64,000 nucleotides of DNA from Mesostigma viride (taxonomy: Eukaryota > Streptophyta > Mesostigmatophyceae > Mesostigmatales > Mesostigmataceae), in contig RPFO01000076.1 in NCBI GenBank assembly GCA_009746045.1, positions 2,029,096-2,093,095 on the forward strand, read 5' to 3'. Every line of letters starts with the position of its first letter. The first letter of the stretch is position 1. Of this stretch, positions 20,851 through 30,072 are shown in pieces. Below the pieces are notes generated by a model. The model had not been told where the DNA came from, did not search any database, and worked only from the letters and a program-made list of their open reading frames with translations. The position numbers were made by a program, and so were the translations under genes.

Positions 20851-21657
20851 CCAATCCTTTCTTTTCTTGAGCTGTAGCAGCTCACACAAGTCTACATACA
20901 AACACACCCAATGGGTACTGGACATCCTCCCCGACTACAAGTCACAACCCACTGGGCATGACAGTCAGCTTGGATTCCTGGACATCCTCCCCGACTACAA
21001 GTCACAACCCACTGGGCATGACAGTCAGCTTGGATTCCTTATTATATGTACATAGCACCCATACTGGTTCAGGAGCACAAACAAATTACAATGAGTCCCT
21101 ATCCCTTCACGGGAGGCTCGTTGTGTTACCCATGTACAAGAGGTTGGCCAACTGTGGCAGCCCATAGGTGTTCAGCTAAGAACTTGAGAAGTATGTACAA
21201 CCTTCAGGACCTTAGGCGAAACCCCACAGATCACCCACAACAGCTCATCAGAAAACATTGCTGACCCCCAGACGGGAGTCGGCGCCGGTCTGCTGCCCCT
21301 TATCGAACCAGACACAACATCTACGCGAAGCACATGCAAAACACAAGCTCCCATACTCGTTCCAACCGTGGAAAATCAGGGGACCTGTCGCCACCTCACC
21401 AGCATGGTGGATGGGTCAGCCAGTCCGTGAAACTCCGCCTTAAGACGGCACCAGGGAATCGAACCCCGCCCACAAACCACAGATCTGGGGAAACCTCAGA
21501 CTGAGATGAAAACCCCAGATAGACATCTCTCCATCAGAGACAATGTCAGACATTCCCACACCAGAGACATGTCTCACCCCTCAAGGTGTGCTCAGGATTA
21601 TGTACAATCAAGCTCCCAGCCTGATATCCAGAGACTTAAGCACCCAGCTCTCAGCTT
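20851..21657 (-). other. 3' untranslated region of element C with tRNA-like T-arm
   Basis: Noncoding between the pol stop and the 3' LTR. On the minus strand, 21468-21452 reads CGGGG-TTCGATT-CCCTG, a 5-bp stem (one G-U) with the standard 7-base T-loop and a B-box-like GGTTCGATTCC. A GCCGTCTTAAGGCGG hairpin follows. A 60-bp unit is duplicated in tandem at 20918-20977 and 20978-21037. The polypurine tract lies at the LTR edge. Confidence 0.65.
20918..21037. repeat. 60-bp tandem duplication in element C
   Basis: Two adjacent identical 60-bp units starting CTGGACATCCTCCCCGACTA. Elements A and D have no counterpart that I can see. Confidence 0.9.
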
Positions 21658-24600
21658 TTAGACAGATAGACCGACTTGACAGTCAGCATTCATGAGCTTC
21701 CTCAGTACATTGTACTGGGCTGGGGCCTTGTGTGGCAGCTTTGTCAATGCATCAGCAGGGTTCTCCTCGCCAGGGATATGCTTCAAGTCAACCAAACTGG
21801 CCAACTCCTTCAGCAACAAATAATCCAGGTCCCGGCTTCTGGCCAGCTGCTTGTGAACAAACTGGACCATACCCATGCTGTCTGTTAGCAACAACGTCTC
21901 CATCTGCAAGGTCCAAGGGGTAACTGAAGCCAGCTCCAGCATTAACTCCTTTATGTACAGGCTGGACTGGATCCCCTCGCATATGGCCCTGCATTCTGCC
22001 ACATCTGAACTGATACAGACCCTCTTCTGCAGTCTGCTGTACCAGCTGAACAAACTTGCCCTGCTCTGATAAAAAGCAAACAGAGCAGCAGATCTCCCCC
22101 TGACCTTGGTAACCTGGCGAGCATCCATGGAACTGTCAACAAAGATCTCCAAGGTGATAGGCTGGGCAAAGTCAATCCCAGACAAAATCAGATCAGGGGT
22201 ACTCTCCACCAACCGGGCTATGACTCGAGGCTTCTCATCCTCAAGCACCTCATCAGGCATTCTGCTATGGACCATCAAAGACGGACCACAGATGCTGGCA
22301 AACCAGGCCCACATGCCTCTCAACTCAGGTCCTGCAGCCTGGGTGATCTTCTCTGGCAAGGCCTTCACAATGGTCTGTTTATAATCTCCTCCAGCCTGAA
22401 GCCTGATACTCCACTCCCCGTCCCTCCTGAACAGGGTAGCCTGCATTCCACAGAACACTACAGGCTTGTTGGGCTCCTGCCACAGCTCCTTGCCCAGTGA
22501 AAACTTGCCACTGATGACAGGAATAAACTTCTTCAGCCAGGTCGTGGGGGCTAGCAAATGCAGATCATCTCCATGCAAACTAGCATACACTGGCAGACCC
22601 TCCCATTGGGCCAGCAGCAAACAGGGATCAACTGAAGACACTCTCAAGCCACACTCACTGATCAGAGCTTCCTGCAGCGTGAGTCTCCAGATGATTGGGC
22701 TCGACCTGAGTCCTTCCAGGCCCTTCAGAATAACCAGGAATTGTTGATGCAGCTCCAGCTTCCAGATGGCAGGCACCTCAACACAGTAAGGCTCATCCTG
22801 CTTCCACACCCTCCTGGCCACTTCTGGATCAGATTTTAAAAATGCCCTCTTGAAGTCCAGCAGCACTGATGACATAGCTGCTCCCCTGTTCAGCAACCCC
22901 ACGTAGAGACATAGCAAAATTCTCCATGTGTCGTGTAGCATCCCTGGCGTGTATAGCTCCTCTCCTGGCAGACTCCCCGTGCCGTGATACTCATTCAGGA
23001 CAGGCCTGACATGGGGCACTGATACCTCATCCACAACCTTCCTCTTCAGCACAAATCTCAAAGCAAGCTTCCTTGATGCTGGGGGACGTCTGTCTGTTGG
23101 TGCAGCACACTCAAACTGCAACCACTCCTCCAATGCCTTGGAGAAGGCGAGCTTCCAAGCCTCAAACAAAGTAGGCGAGCTCATCTCTTGGACCAGCTGG
23201 TCATATGTCAAAGGAGAGTGTGCAGCAAGGCTCCTGTGAGTTATGCCAATACTGCTGGGGTGCAACACAGCTGGAATCACCAAACTGGCCGCTGGGGGCA
23301 CCTCCCCTTCATCCCATTTTACACCCTTGACCGGCTTGGCCCTGCACCTGACTGGAAATGTTGTCCTGAAATTTTCTAGGGGAATCATCCCCCAGCCATC
23401 TCTTCTCAGAGCTGTAGCTCTGATAGAAATCCCAGGATTGCCCAGAAAATTCTGACCCAAAATCACAGGGCCATCATAGTCCTCTAGGACAAGGAAGGTC
23501 ACATCCACACCCATGACAGGGGCAGTAACCTCTCCCAACACCCTTAGATGCGTCCTACCACTGAAATCAGACACCCAGGGGCAACTTGGTTCTCCGACCA
23601 GCAGTTCTCCTGTATGCTGAGGTCCCATGACAGAAACCTGTGCATTGGTATCTATCTCCATGGCAGCTACCTCAGGTTCATCCAACTGGACAAGCTTGGA
23701 CACCTTAGGCTCCTTCTTGGCTCTTTGCAAAGCCTGTACAATATCTGATAGACGCACACCCCTAGGCCTGGTGTCGGGCCGTTCCGGAGGTGCAGCCTGT
23801 CCGCCTGCTTGCCCAACCACCGTATGTGAAGGTACCCCAGGGGCCGGGCCAGGGTCACCCTGAGGGCTCGATACAGCTGTAGCACCCTGATCAGGAAGCT
23901 CCACGTCACCCCCGCCTTGTACACCAGCGGGCACCTGGAAGAGGTCTCCTTGATTACCTCCCCGGGGACGGATCTTTGACCAGGACAGACGGTGCACTGC
24001 TTGGGAGCCATCAATGGCCACCCAGCACTTATGGCCAGCGGCTTCTACTCGGGTCACCACCCCATCATGCCAGCTGCCACGTTTCCCTGGAAAGCTTGGT
24101 TCCTTCCACACAACAACCTGTTGTCCAACGTTAGGTTCTAGGACACTCCAGCCCTTGTCTTTCTGCCTCAGCTTGAGGAACTTGGCCTCTAGCTTCTCCT
24201 TCCATGCCTGCTCAGCATCAGCTGGCAGCATCCTGGTATGCAGCATAAGAGGATTGATGGCAATGTCACCAAAGAACATGGGAGTCCTCAGGTTCAGCCT
24301 GTCCTCCACAGAACGTAGCCATGCAGATGTCACAATGGCAGATGACGTCCTTGGAATCCTCTCCACCAGCAGCACAGTCTTGATCTCTTGGATGGCTCTC
24401 TCCACCACCCCTTGCTGGCCGTGGCTCTCCCTGGGTGTAATCAGCAACTCTGGAAACTCTGGCAGGTTCTCACAGCACTCAAACTGAATGTCACACTGCA
24501 ACAACTCCAACCCAGGGTACCTGCTCCTTGTCAACTTCAGAGCAGCAATCAATGTAGGCTTCTCCATGTCAGGCAGGATCTCTAGGGTCTTGTACTTGGT

Positions 24601-25248
24601 ATATCTGTCCACTGCCACCAGCAGCTTCAAACCCCTGATTCTCTGAATATCTACCTGCACATGGCCTGGCTGCAAAATAGGAGTCCTGGCATGAGACTGC
24701 TTGGGCTTTCTAGCAACTAGCCTGCACTTGCAAGCTTGAGCAACCTGTTGGCAGATGGAGTACAACTCACTTCCTCCCAGCCGTCTAGCAACTTGCAAAG
24801 ACTGAGCTGCATGGCCAAACATGGTATGCAACCTTGAGGCAATGTCATACAAGAGAGAAAACCTTTTATTGTCATTATTAGCACTCAAGGTATGTACAGA
24901 TCCCTTATGTACAGGAGGCACCAGGGTCGTGCCTGTCAGACTGTCTCCAGCCCTATCCTCATCCTGACCATCCTGTGCCAGTCCTGCACGGTCAGAATGC
25001 TTCTGAGATCCACCTGGGTCCACATCACCAGGTCCTACCTCAGGCTCAGCACCGCCATGGCGGGCACGTTGGCGAGTAACCACTGCAGCTACAGCTGGCA
25101 TACTCTCTGTGGTAACCAAGCTTGCCCCATCGTGTCCAATAGGCTCTTTCACTAGAGCATGGGGCTGCCCCTCACTGCTGTCACTAGCAGCTTCATTACA
25201 CACCCCTGGGGGCACCCTCCAGGGTTCAGGGATGTGTGCAGGCTCAAG
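21658..25248 (-). CDS. pol: pol of element C: integrase, protease, RT, RNase H (intact frame)
   Basis: The frame is open from the gag UGA (25251-25249) to a TAG at 21658: about 1196 codons, 1185 from the first GTG at 25215. Rough positions from that GTG: HHCC-type integrase zinc region with LHTMFGH (about 130); integrase core with D residues and HGQQGVVERAI (about 185-300); basic tail with PSFPGKRGSWHDGVV (about 375); aspartic protease with EIDTNAQVSV and VILGQNFLG (about 500-590); reverse transcriptase with DFKRAFLKSD, GLEGLRSSPIIW and LHGDDLH (about 690-960); RNase H with FVDSSMDARQ, SSDVAECRAICEG, TDSMGMVQ and ADALTKL (about 1000-1175). Copia-type RT and RNase H are clear, but the protease follows integrase and HGDD replaces YxDD. 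No ATG suits the start, supporting expression as a gag-pol fusion. Confidence 0.92.
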   Translation of the reverse strand, partial: LEPAHIPEPWRVPPGVCNEAASDSSEGQPHALVKEPIGHDGASLVTTESMPAVAAVVTRQRARHGGAEPEVGPGDVDPGGSQKHSDRAGLAQDGQDEDRAGDSLTGTTLVPPVHKGSVHTLSANNDNKRFSLLYDIASRLHTMFGHAAQSLQVARRLGGSELYSICQQVAQACKCRLVARKPKQSHARTPILQPGHVQVDIQRIRGLKLLVAVDRYTKYKTLEILPDMEKPTLIAALKLTRSRYPGLELLQCDIQFECCENLPEFPELLITPRESHGQQGVVERAIQEIKTVLLVERIPRTSSAIVTSAWLRSVEDRLNLRTPMFFGDIAINPLMLHTRMLPADAEQAWKEKLEAKFLKLRQKDKGWSVLEPNVGQQVVVWKEPSFPGKRGSWHDGVVTRVEAAGHKCWVAIDGSQAVHRLSWSKIRPRGGNQGDLFQVPAGVQGGGDVELPDQGATAVSSPQGDPGPAPGVPSHTVVGQAGGQAAPPERPDTRPRGVRLSDIVQALQRAKKEPKVSKLVQLDEPEVAAMEIDTNAQVSVMGPQHTGELLVGEPSCPWVSDFSGRTHLRVLGEVTAPVMGVDVTFLVLEDYDGPVILGQNFLGNPGISIRATALRRDGWGMIPLENFRTTFPVRCRAKPVKGVKWDEGEVPPAASLVIPAVLHPSSIGITHRSLAAHSPLTYDQLVQEMSSPTLFEAWKLAFSKALEEWLQFECAAPTDRRPPASRKLALRFVLKRKVVDEVSVPHVRPVLNEYHGTGSLPGEELYTPGMLHDTWRILLCLYVGLLNRGAAMSSVLLDFKRAFLKSDPEVARRVWKQDEPYCVEVPAIWKLELHQQFLVILKGLEGLRSSPIIWRLTLQEALISECGLRVSSVDPCLLLAQWEGLPVYASLHGDDLHLLAPTTWLKKFIPVISGKFSLGKELWQEPNKPVVFCGMQATLFRRDGEWSIRLQAGGDYKQTIVKALPEKITQAAGPELRGMWAWFASICGPSLMVHSRMPDEVLEDEKPRVIARLVESTPDLILSGIDFAQPITLEIFVDSSMDARQVTKVRGRSAALFAFYQSRASLFSWYSRLQKRVCISSDVAECRAICEGIQSSLYIKELMLELASVTPWTLQMETLLLTDSMGMVQFVHKQLARSRDLDYLLLKELASLVDLKHIPGEENPADALTKLPHKAPAQYNVLRKLMNADCQVGLSV

Positions 25249-25251
25249 TCA
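25246..25251 (-). promoter_or_regulatory. Putative gag-pol readthrough stop UGA CUU (element C)
   Basis: Gag ends GCT GAT CAT UGA, and the next codon CUU continues the same frame into pol with no other stop. This matches elements A and D. Confidence 0.65.
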
Positions 25252-26434
25252 ATGATCAGCAGCCTTGCCCTTGCCCTTGTCCTGGGATGGACCAGCCTTG
25301 TCCTTGCTGCCACCCTGAGCTGGCTTGCTCTGACCTTCCTGCCTCAGGTACGAGGGACACTCATTCCTGAAGTGACCCTTCCCCTGGCAGAAATAACATT
25401 CCACCTGACTGATGTCCCGTGAGGTCCCACTGCTGGGCCCAGCCTTGGGAGGACCACCCACCCTCTTGAAGTCAAACTGGGACTGTGGATGTCCCGACTT
25501 CGGCGGGGTCCCCCGTCCAGCCCTTCTGTCACGCCCCCTCCTGGACCTTCCTCGACCCCTTGAAGAGGTCTCAGGCCCTCTCGAGGGCGCTGGGCCCCCG
25601 TGGCCCGATCCCCTCATGGACTTAACCGTGGGTTCAGTGGCCTCCTCATCACCCTGACGAGGGCGCTTACCACCCACGTACTTGCCGCTGAAACACTCAT
25701 ACAACTGGTCCGTCATGGCTGCCCAGCCATGGACCTGTCGCATGTGGATGGTCACATTATCCATGGTGACCGGATCCAGCTGCAGCGACTTGAGAAAGTC
25801 GCCCATGGCCATCCGATCTGCGACGAAGAAGCCCTTGGCCATGGCGTCCTCCCTCAGCTTGACGAAGTCTTCAAAGGCGTGGACCACTAGCTGCCCCTTG
25901 ATGGGCTTGTAGTCCAGGTATTCTTGCTTCAGGTGGGACCCATCTATGGTCCTCTTGTCACTCAGGAACACCTGAGTCGCGTCATAAACGCCGCCCAGGT
26001 GTCCCCCGCCGCGTGTCGCTCCCGAACAAACTTGAACAGCCGCCTCGCCGACTGCCGTATGTAGGCACTAGACGCCAGGATGCGAAGCTTGTCACCGTTG
26101 TATATCTCCGTGTACAAGTTCATGTCCTCTAACATCCTCTCAGCATCCCGGGGCTGCCAATTGTCCTTGATGGACTGAAACTGGCCTAGCACCGCGTACC
26201 CCTCAGCAACGGTGGTCGCTTAGGCGCCGCTTGATCTGCGGCTGGCGCGTGCTGCCCGCCCTGCGATCCTTGGCTCTGATTATCTGGCACCTCAGCCTGG
26301 TCTCCCAGCGCCTGGCCGTCCCCGCGTCCATCGCGTCCACCGCGTCCATCGCGTCCATCTCGTCCATCCATCCCAGCGCCGCGCCGCGCGAAGCCCATAA
26401 AGCCCGCTTGTTGGTTGATAGCTCCATCCTCCAT
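25249..26434 (-). pseudogene. gag: gag of element C (two frameshifts)
   Basis: Gag begins at the ATG at 26434 with a Gly/Asp/Arg-rich repeat (RDGRDGRGGRDGRGDG). The frame shifts at about 26190, where the capsid-like helical region begins (FQSIKDNWQPRDAERML), and again near 25970. It then runs to the UGA at 25251-25249. The C-terminus has an Arg/Gly/Ser-rich basic stretch and one zinc knuckle, CYFCQGKGHFRNEC (CX2CX4HX4C), near 25345-25390, then a Lys/Gly tail. Its role would be RNA packaging into particles. Two single-base indels explain the breaks. Confidence 0.82.
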
Positions 26435-26536
26435 GATGGCCTCTGTTCAGATCTGCTACAGCCAGCCAAGTGGCCAAGCAGCAATTAAAGCAATATAAGC
26501 TACTGAACAAGAAAGGAAAGTGCCAAGTGTTACCAC

Positions 26537-27456
26537 TCAGGCAAGACCACCACGGCTGGCCCCAGGCGCGTCCTGGTTCTCCTTGTCGCTGTCGTCGTCG
26601 CTGTCGCTCACCACAATCAGCTCTGGTACCCTGCTACCTGCTGCGCCGTCGTCGACCCGCTGTCGGCCCGCGATGACTGAATCGTCACCGTTGGTATAGT
26701 AGACAGGTGACAACCCGTCGTTGGCACCCCGCGGATTGTATCTTGGCACCTCGTGGTCGCCAAGTGTCTCGTCGCCTAGCCCAGCGACACCCCCTGCTCC
26801 TACCTCAAGGTCACTATCGTACCCAAGAGGTGCAAACTCTTCCCAACGCGTCACACGAACGCGAAGGGGCAGGGGCAGTTCCTGAAAGGGAACTCTTACT
26901 CGCTCCGGAAACCTGCCGACTCTTGTCGCGCGCTGTCCTCCGGTGATGGCTTCCGCTGTCGCCCCGACCTCTGCAAGCCGCCTGTAGTGCTCCGCTCCGC
27001 GTCGTTCACGCCTAACTGGCCCCGCTGCAACACCCTCGTCGCCGATGCCGCCTGCGAAAGCACGTGGTACTCCGCGCCCGCTACTGTCGGTACAAACTCG
27101 TGTCGCCCTGCGCCAGCTGCCTCCGCAACCTCGCCTCGCCTTGCTGCCAACTCCGTCCGCACTCGCTCTGCTACTGCAGTAATCACCGTCTGGATGCCGA
27201 CCAACCCGTGAAGCTCCTGCTCAAGGTCGTCGATGCTCCGGTGCTCCGGAATGACGATGGTTTGTACGTGTCGCAGAATTCGCTCCCAATCTTCGACCTG
27301 GTCGTCGACGAATTGCACGAAGCTGCGATTTACAGGCGGACGATCTGCAAGCAATAAAGATAGATCCCGAACGACACGGCGTAATTCAGGAGAAATCGAA
27401 CCCCCAGCAGACTGCCGAAACCGGAAATCCTGCTGCCGTTGTTCCTCCTGCACCAT
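26537..27456 (-). pseudogene. Extra ORF upstream of gag (ORF1), element C, frameshifted
   Basis: The frame 27456-26896 (186 residues) is followed by 26854-26537 in another frame, ending with an acidic tail (VVSDSDDDSDKENQD). The central region (VVRDLSLLLADRPP through TAVAERVRTELAARR) looks all-helical. It sits between 5' LTR and gag, as in elements A and D. No known domain is recognised. Confidence 0.6.
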
Positions 27457-27549
27457 TCACCACCGGACGAGCTCCTCTCGTCGTCAACGCTGCACACCGC
27501 AACCGGCAACGACCCTCCTGGCCGTTCCGCTGAGACTGGTTGTAATTTG

Positions 27550-28241
27550 AGTTAACGTTCTTAGCACACGCAATGTGAAGGATATGGTTGCAATGCAGCA
27601 ATGTGTGAATATGGTTGGAAACGGAGCTTTGTTAAAATCGGATAATGTTACAGCGCTCACACACTTGAGGCTTGTACACGCGTTGCCAAGTCAAGGCACA
27701 ACACGTGAGGCGGGCTCGCAAGAGATGCCCATTTGGCACTGGCCTATTGTTTATATACTTGTGCACTGTGCTTGCTAGTCCTGAGCAGCCTAGAGGTGCT
27801 CAGTAATAACACCCCCGGTACAGTATTCACTACCTGTACAGCGCCCAGCTCCTATACAGTAGGTCTGCCATACAGGCACAGTGACCACAGAGCACAGTCC
27901 ACAGTGACTATTGCATCTGCACCTAGAAGTCCAGGACTAAGCCTGCGGTATCAACAGACCACAGGTTAAGGTTCCTATTTCCTGCGTACGACGTATTAAT
28001 CCAATACCGTCGTAGGTACAGCACCTAATTCCTGTCAGCCCAGGAATTACTGTCGACCCCATATGTCGTCGGCAAATATTCACGTCCGACTTAGGAGAAC
28101 AGCCGGCTCGCGCTCGCGCGCGACCGGGAAGTCGGAACGCCATAACTTTCTTGATACTTGTCGGAATGAACTCGTTCCGGTGCCGCTGGAATCGCAGAGA
28201 TATGCCGAATCAGGATCACGCCAATGCGCTTGGCGTTAACT
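27550..28241 (-). repeat. 5' LTR of element C
   Basis: 692 bp. The U3 side (27949-28241) is identical to 20545-20850; the rest differs by indels and substitutions. Followed on the plus strand by the CCTGC duplication at 28242-28246. Confidence 0.93.
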
Positions 28242-28246
28242 CCTGC

Positions 28247-29592
28247 TGCACAATGCCATCATGAAAGGGGCGGGTAGGTGGTTGCCTACCTGGCTGCATC
28301 ATGATTTTACTAACCCTACTGACGATGACGTGTCTCTCTCTCCCACCTTCCATGACTGGGAGGAGGCCCGCAGCAGGAGGCGGGAAGTCACACATACTCA
28401 CACCCCCACCCAGCCCACCCCTATGTTGCCTACCCATCCTACACAGCCCATGCTTGCCTCTCCTGCTCAGCTCACTCAGGTAGCACCTCCCTCTCAGCAT
28501 GTCTCTCCTGTGAATGCTGCAGCAGCAACACCATCTTCTCCCTCACCCCCTGCATCCCCCTCCAGGTGGCCCACATACAATGAAAACCGTCCTGTGGATA
28601 GGATTAATGTCAGGGGGCTGCCTGAGGGGCATACTAGGGAGCAGGGGAATCATGCACTTCTCTCTCTCCACCTGGCTAGGGAGGAACTGAATGTCAAGAA
28701 TTGGTTTGGATCTCTCATGCAGGGGGATTTTTACCATCAGTCCTACTCTCAGATTCAGAATCTCATCCTTGTCTTCCAGCGTAGGTATCCCAAGTGGCAG
28801 GACACGCAGGCTAGGGCAGTTTGGGAGGCCTTCATGAAGGAGCTAACTGACCTCCTCTCCACCCCCTCATCTGTGGACATGTATGGGGCATTCAGGTGGG
28901 TAGAGGAATACAGGGTCACCTCCGTAGACTATGTGGCTGAGACCAAGAAATATGAGCTAGCCATCAAAGCACGTCCTGATGTCCAGCAGCTAGATCACAA
29001 GTACTTGCTGCGTTCCTTCCTTGAGAAACTCAAACTTGACAAAAACACCTACGCTATGCTTGCAACGGGAATGGCAAAGTACTGGGAGGACATGAAGGAG
29101 GCATTGGATTATATCAAGCTGGCCCTGGCCCCACTAAGCCAGGGGGCCATGGGCACCTCTGTAAAAAGGGTCAGGGGGGAGGATAGGGAGGAGGAGGACA
29201 GGGAGAGGGAAGACAGGAGCAAGAGACCTGTAACCATGGCAGAGGTGAAGTCCCTGCTGGGACAGCTGTTTAAGGGCAAGGGCAAGGGCAAGGGCAAGGG
29301 CAAGGGCAAGGGCAGGGGCTGGGGCAAGGGCAAGGGTAAGGGGCAGTCTCCCTCCAAGGGGGGCAGCTCCAGCAACAACAACAGCAACAACAATAACAAC
29401 AACAGCAACAACAACAATAACAACAACAAAAACAACAACAACAACAGCAACAACAACAACAACAACAAGCAGGACAAGGAGGACAAGTCTTCTCAGCGGT
29501 GCACCCGCTGTGGCATGAAGTACCACCTGCGGCCCACCTGCCGCAAGAACGTGGACGAGCTGGGGCACTTGGACGTCCTGTGCCACAAGTGC
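28247..29592 (+). pseudogene. gag: gag of element B, C-terminal part (interrupted by P1)
   Basis: The frame continues from codon 510 of the 5' part. It contains a capsid-like helical domain (about 28600-29130, e.g. EELNVKNWFGSLMQGDF and VEEYRVTSVDYVAETKKY), an acidic/basic linker, a (Gly-Lys) repeat at 29270-29340, an Asn-rich run of AAC codons at 29377-29466, and a Cys/His cluster CTRCGMKYHLRPTC ending CHKC. P1 creates a TAA right after CHKC (29593). In-frame coding resumes at 30073 with more Cys/His residues (HGPPHGDPKDCKRPP), so the zinc-binding region originally spanned the P1 site. There is no gag stop in B: gag leads straight into integrase. Confidence 0.82.
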
Positions 29593-30071
29593 TAAAAGGT
29601 TTGATGTAAGATTCTGCGCAGGATGTAAGAATATGCGTTAACCTTAGCTAAAAGGTTTGCGCATAAAAAGTATAAGCATTCGCTTGTACAACTTAGAACC
29701 GGCGCGGCGCGGAAGTCATGGGTTCGAAACCTCGTGGGGCCAGTGCCGAGTAGGGATTATTTGGGAGGATCCGCCGGGGCACCGGTCGGACCTAATTAAT
29801 CGCCTAGCGAGGTACATATCGGACCTTCCCGGGATTAATATCGAATTAGTAATTCGATGCGGAAGTAAACCCTAGTTAGGGAGCCGCTTAATATTCCGCC
29901 CCAACGCGCAAAGGTTTTAAGTTGTACAAGCGAATGCTTATACTTTTTATGCGCAAACCTTTTAGCTAAGGTTAACGCATATTCTTACATCCTGCGCAGG
30001 ATGTAAGAATATGCGTTAACCTTAGCTAAAAGGTTTGCGCATAAAAAGTATAAGCATTCGCTTGTACAACT
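29593..30071. mobile_element. Palindrome-terminated small element P1
   Basis: At the right, 29920-30071 is a perfect 152-bp palindrome centred on CTGC|GCAG, starting AGTTGTACAAG and ending CTTGTACAACT. At the left only the second half of the same palindrome is present (29618-29693), preceded by rearranged pieces (29593-29613). Between is a unique 226-bp segment containing GGTTCGAAACC, like a tRNA B-box. The insert interrupts the gag zinc region of B; flanking frames agree if its length is a multiple of three. No clean target duplication is visible, probably because the left palindrome lost bases. P2 has the same architecture. Confidence 0.75.
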
Positions 30072-30072
30072 C

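Larger units (their letters stand above)
20148..28241 (-). mobile_element. Copia-like LTR retrotransposon C (minus strand)
   Basis: LTRs at 27550-28241 (5', 692 bp) and 20148-20850 (3', 703 bp) have ends AGTTAACG/CGTTAACT. The duplication CCTGC is exact (20143-20147 and 28242-28246). On the minus strand a purine tract AAGAAAAGAAAGGATTGG (20851-20868) adjoins the 3' LTR. Order: upstream ORF, gag, UGA, pol with an uninterrupted 1185-residue frame. ORF1 and gag have frameshifts, so the copy is probably inactive, although its pol looks intact. Confidence 0.95.

Noticed and set aside
20148-28241. DIRS-type element because the LTR ends are inverted repeats
   Set aside because: A DDE integrase and copia-type RT and RNase H are present, with a 5-bp target duplication; no tyrosine recombinase.
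29109-29586. Minus-strand Leu/Val-rich ORFs that look like membrane proteins
   Set aside because: They are the complement of the AAC and Gly-Lys codon repeats in the gag of element B.
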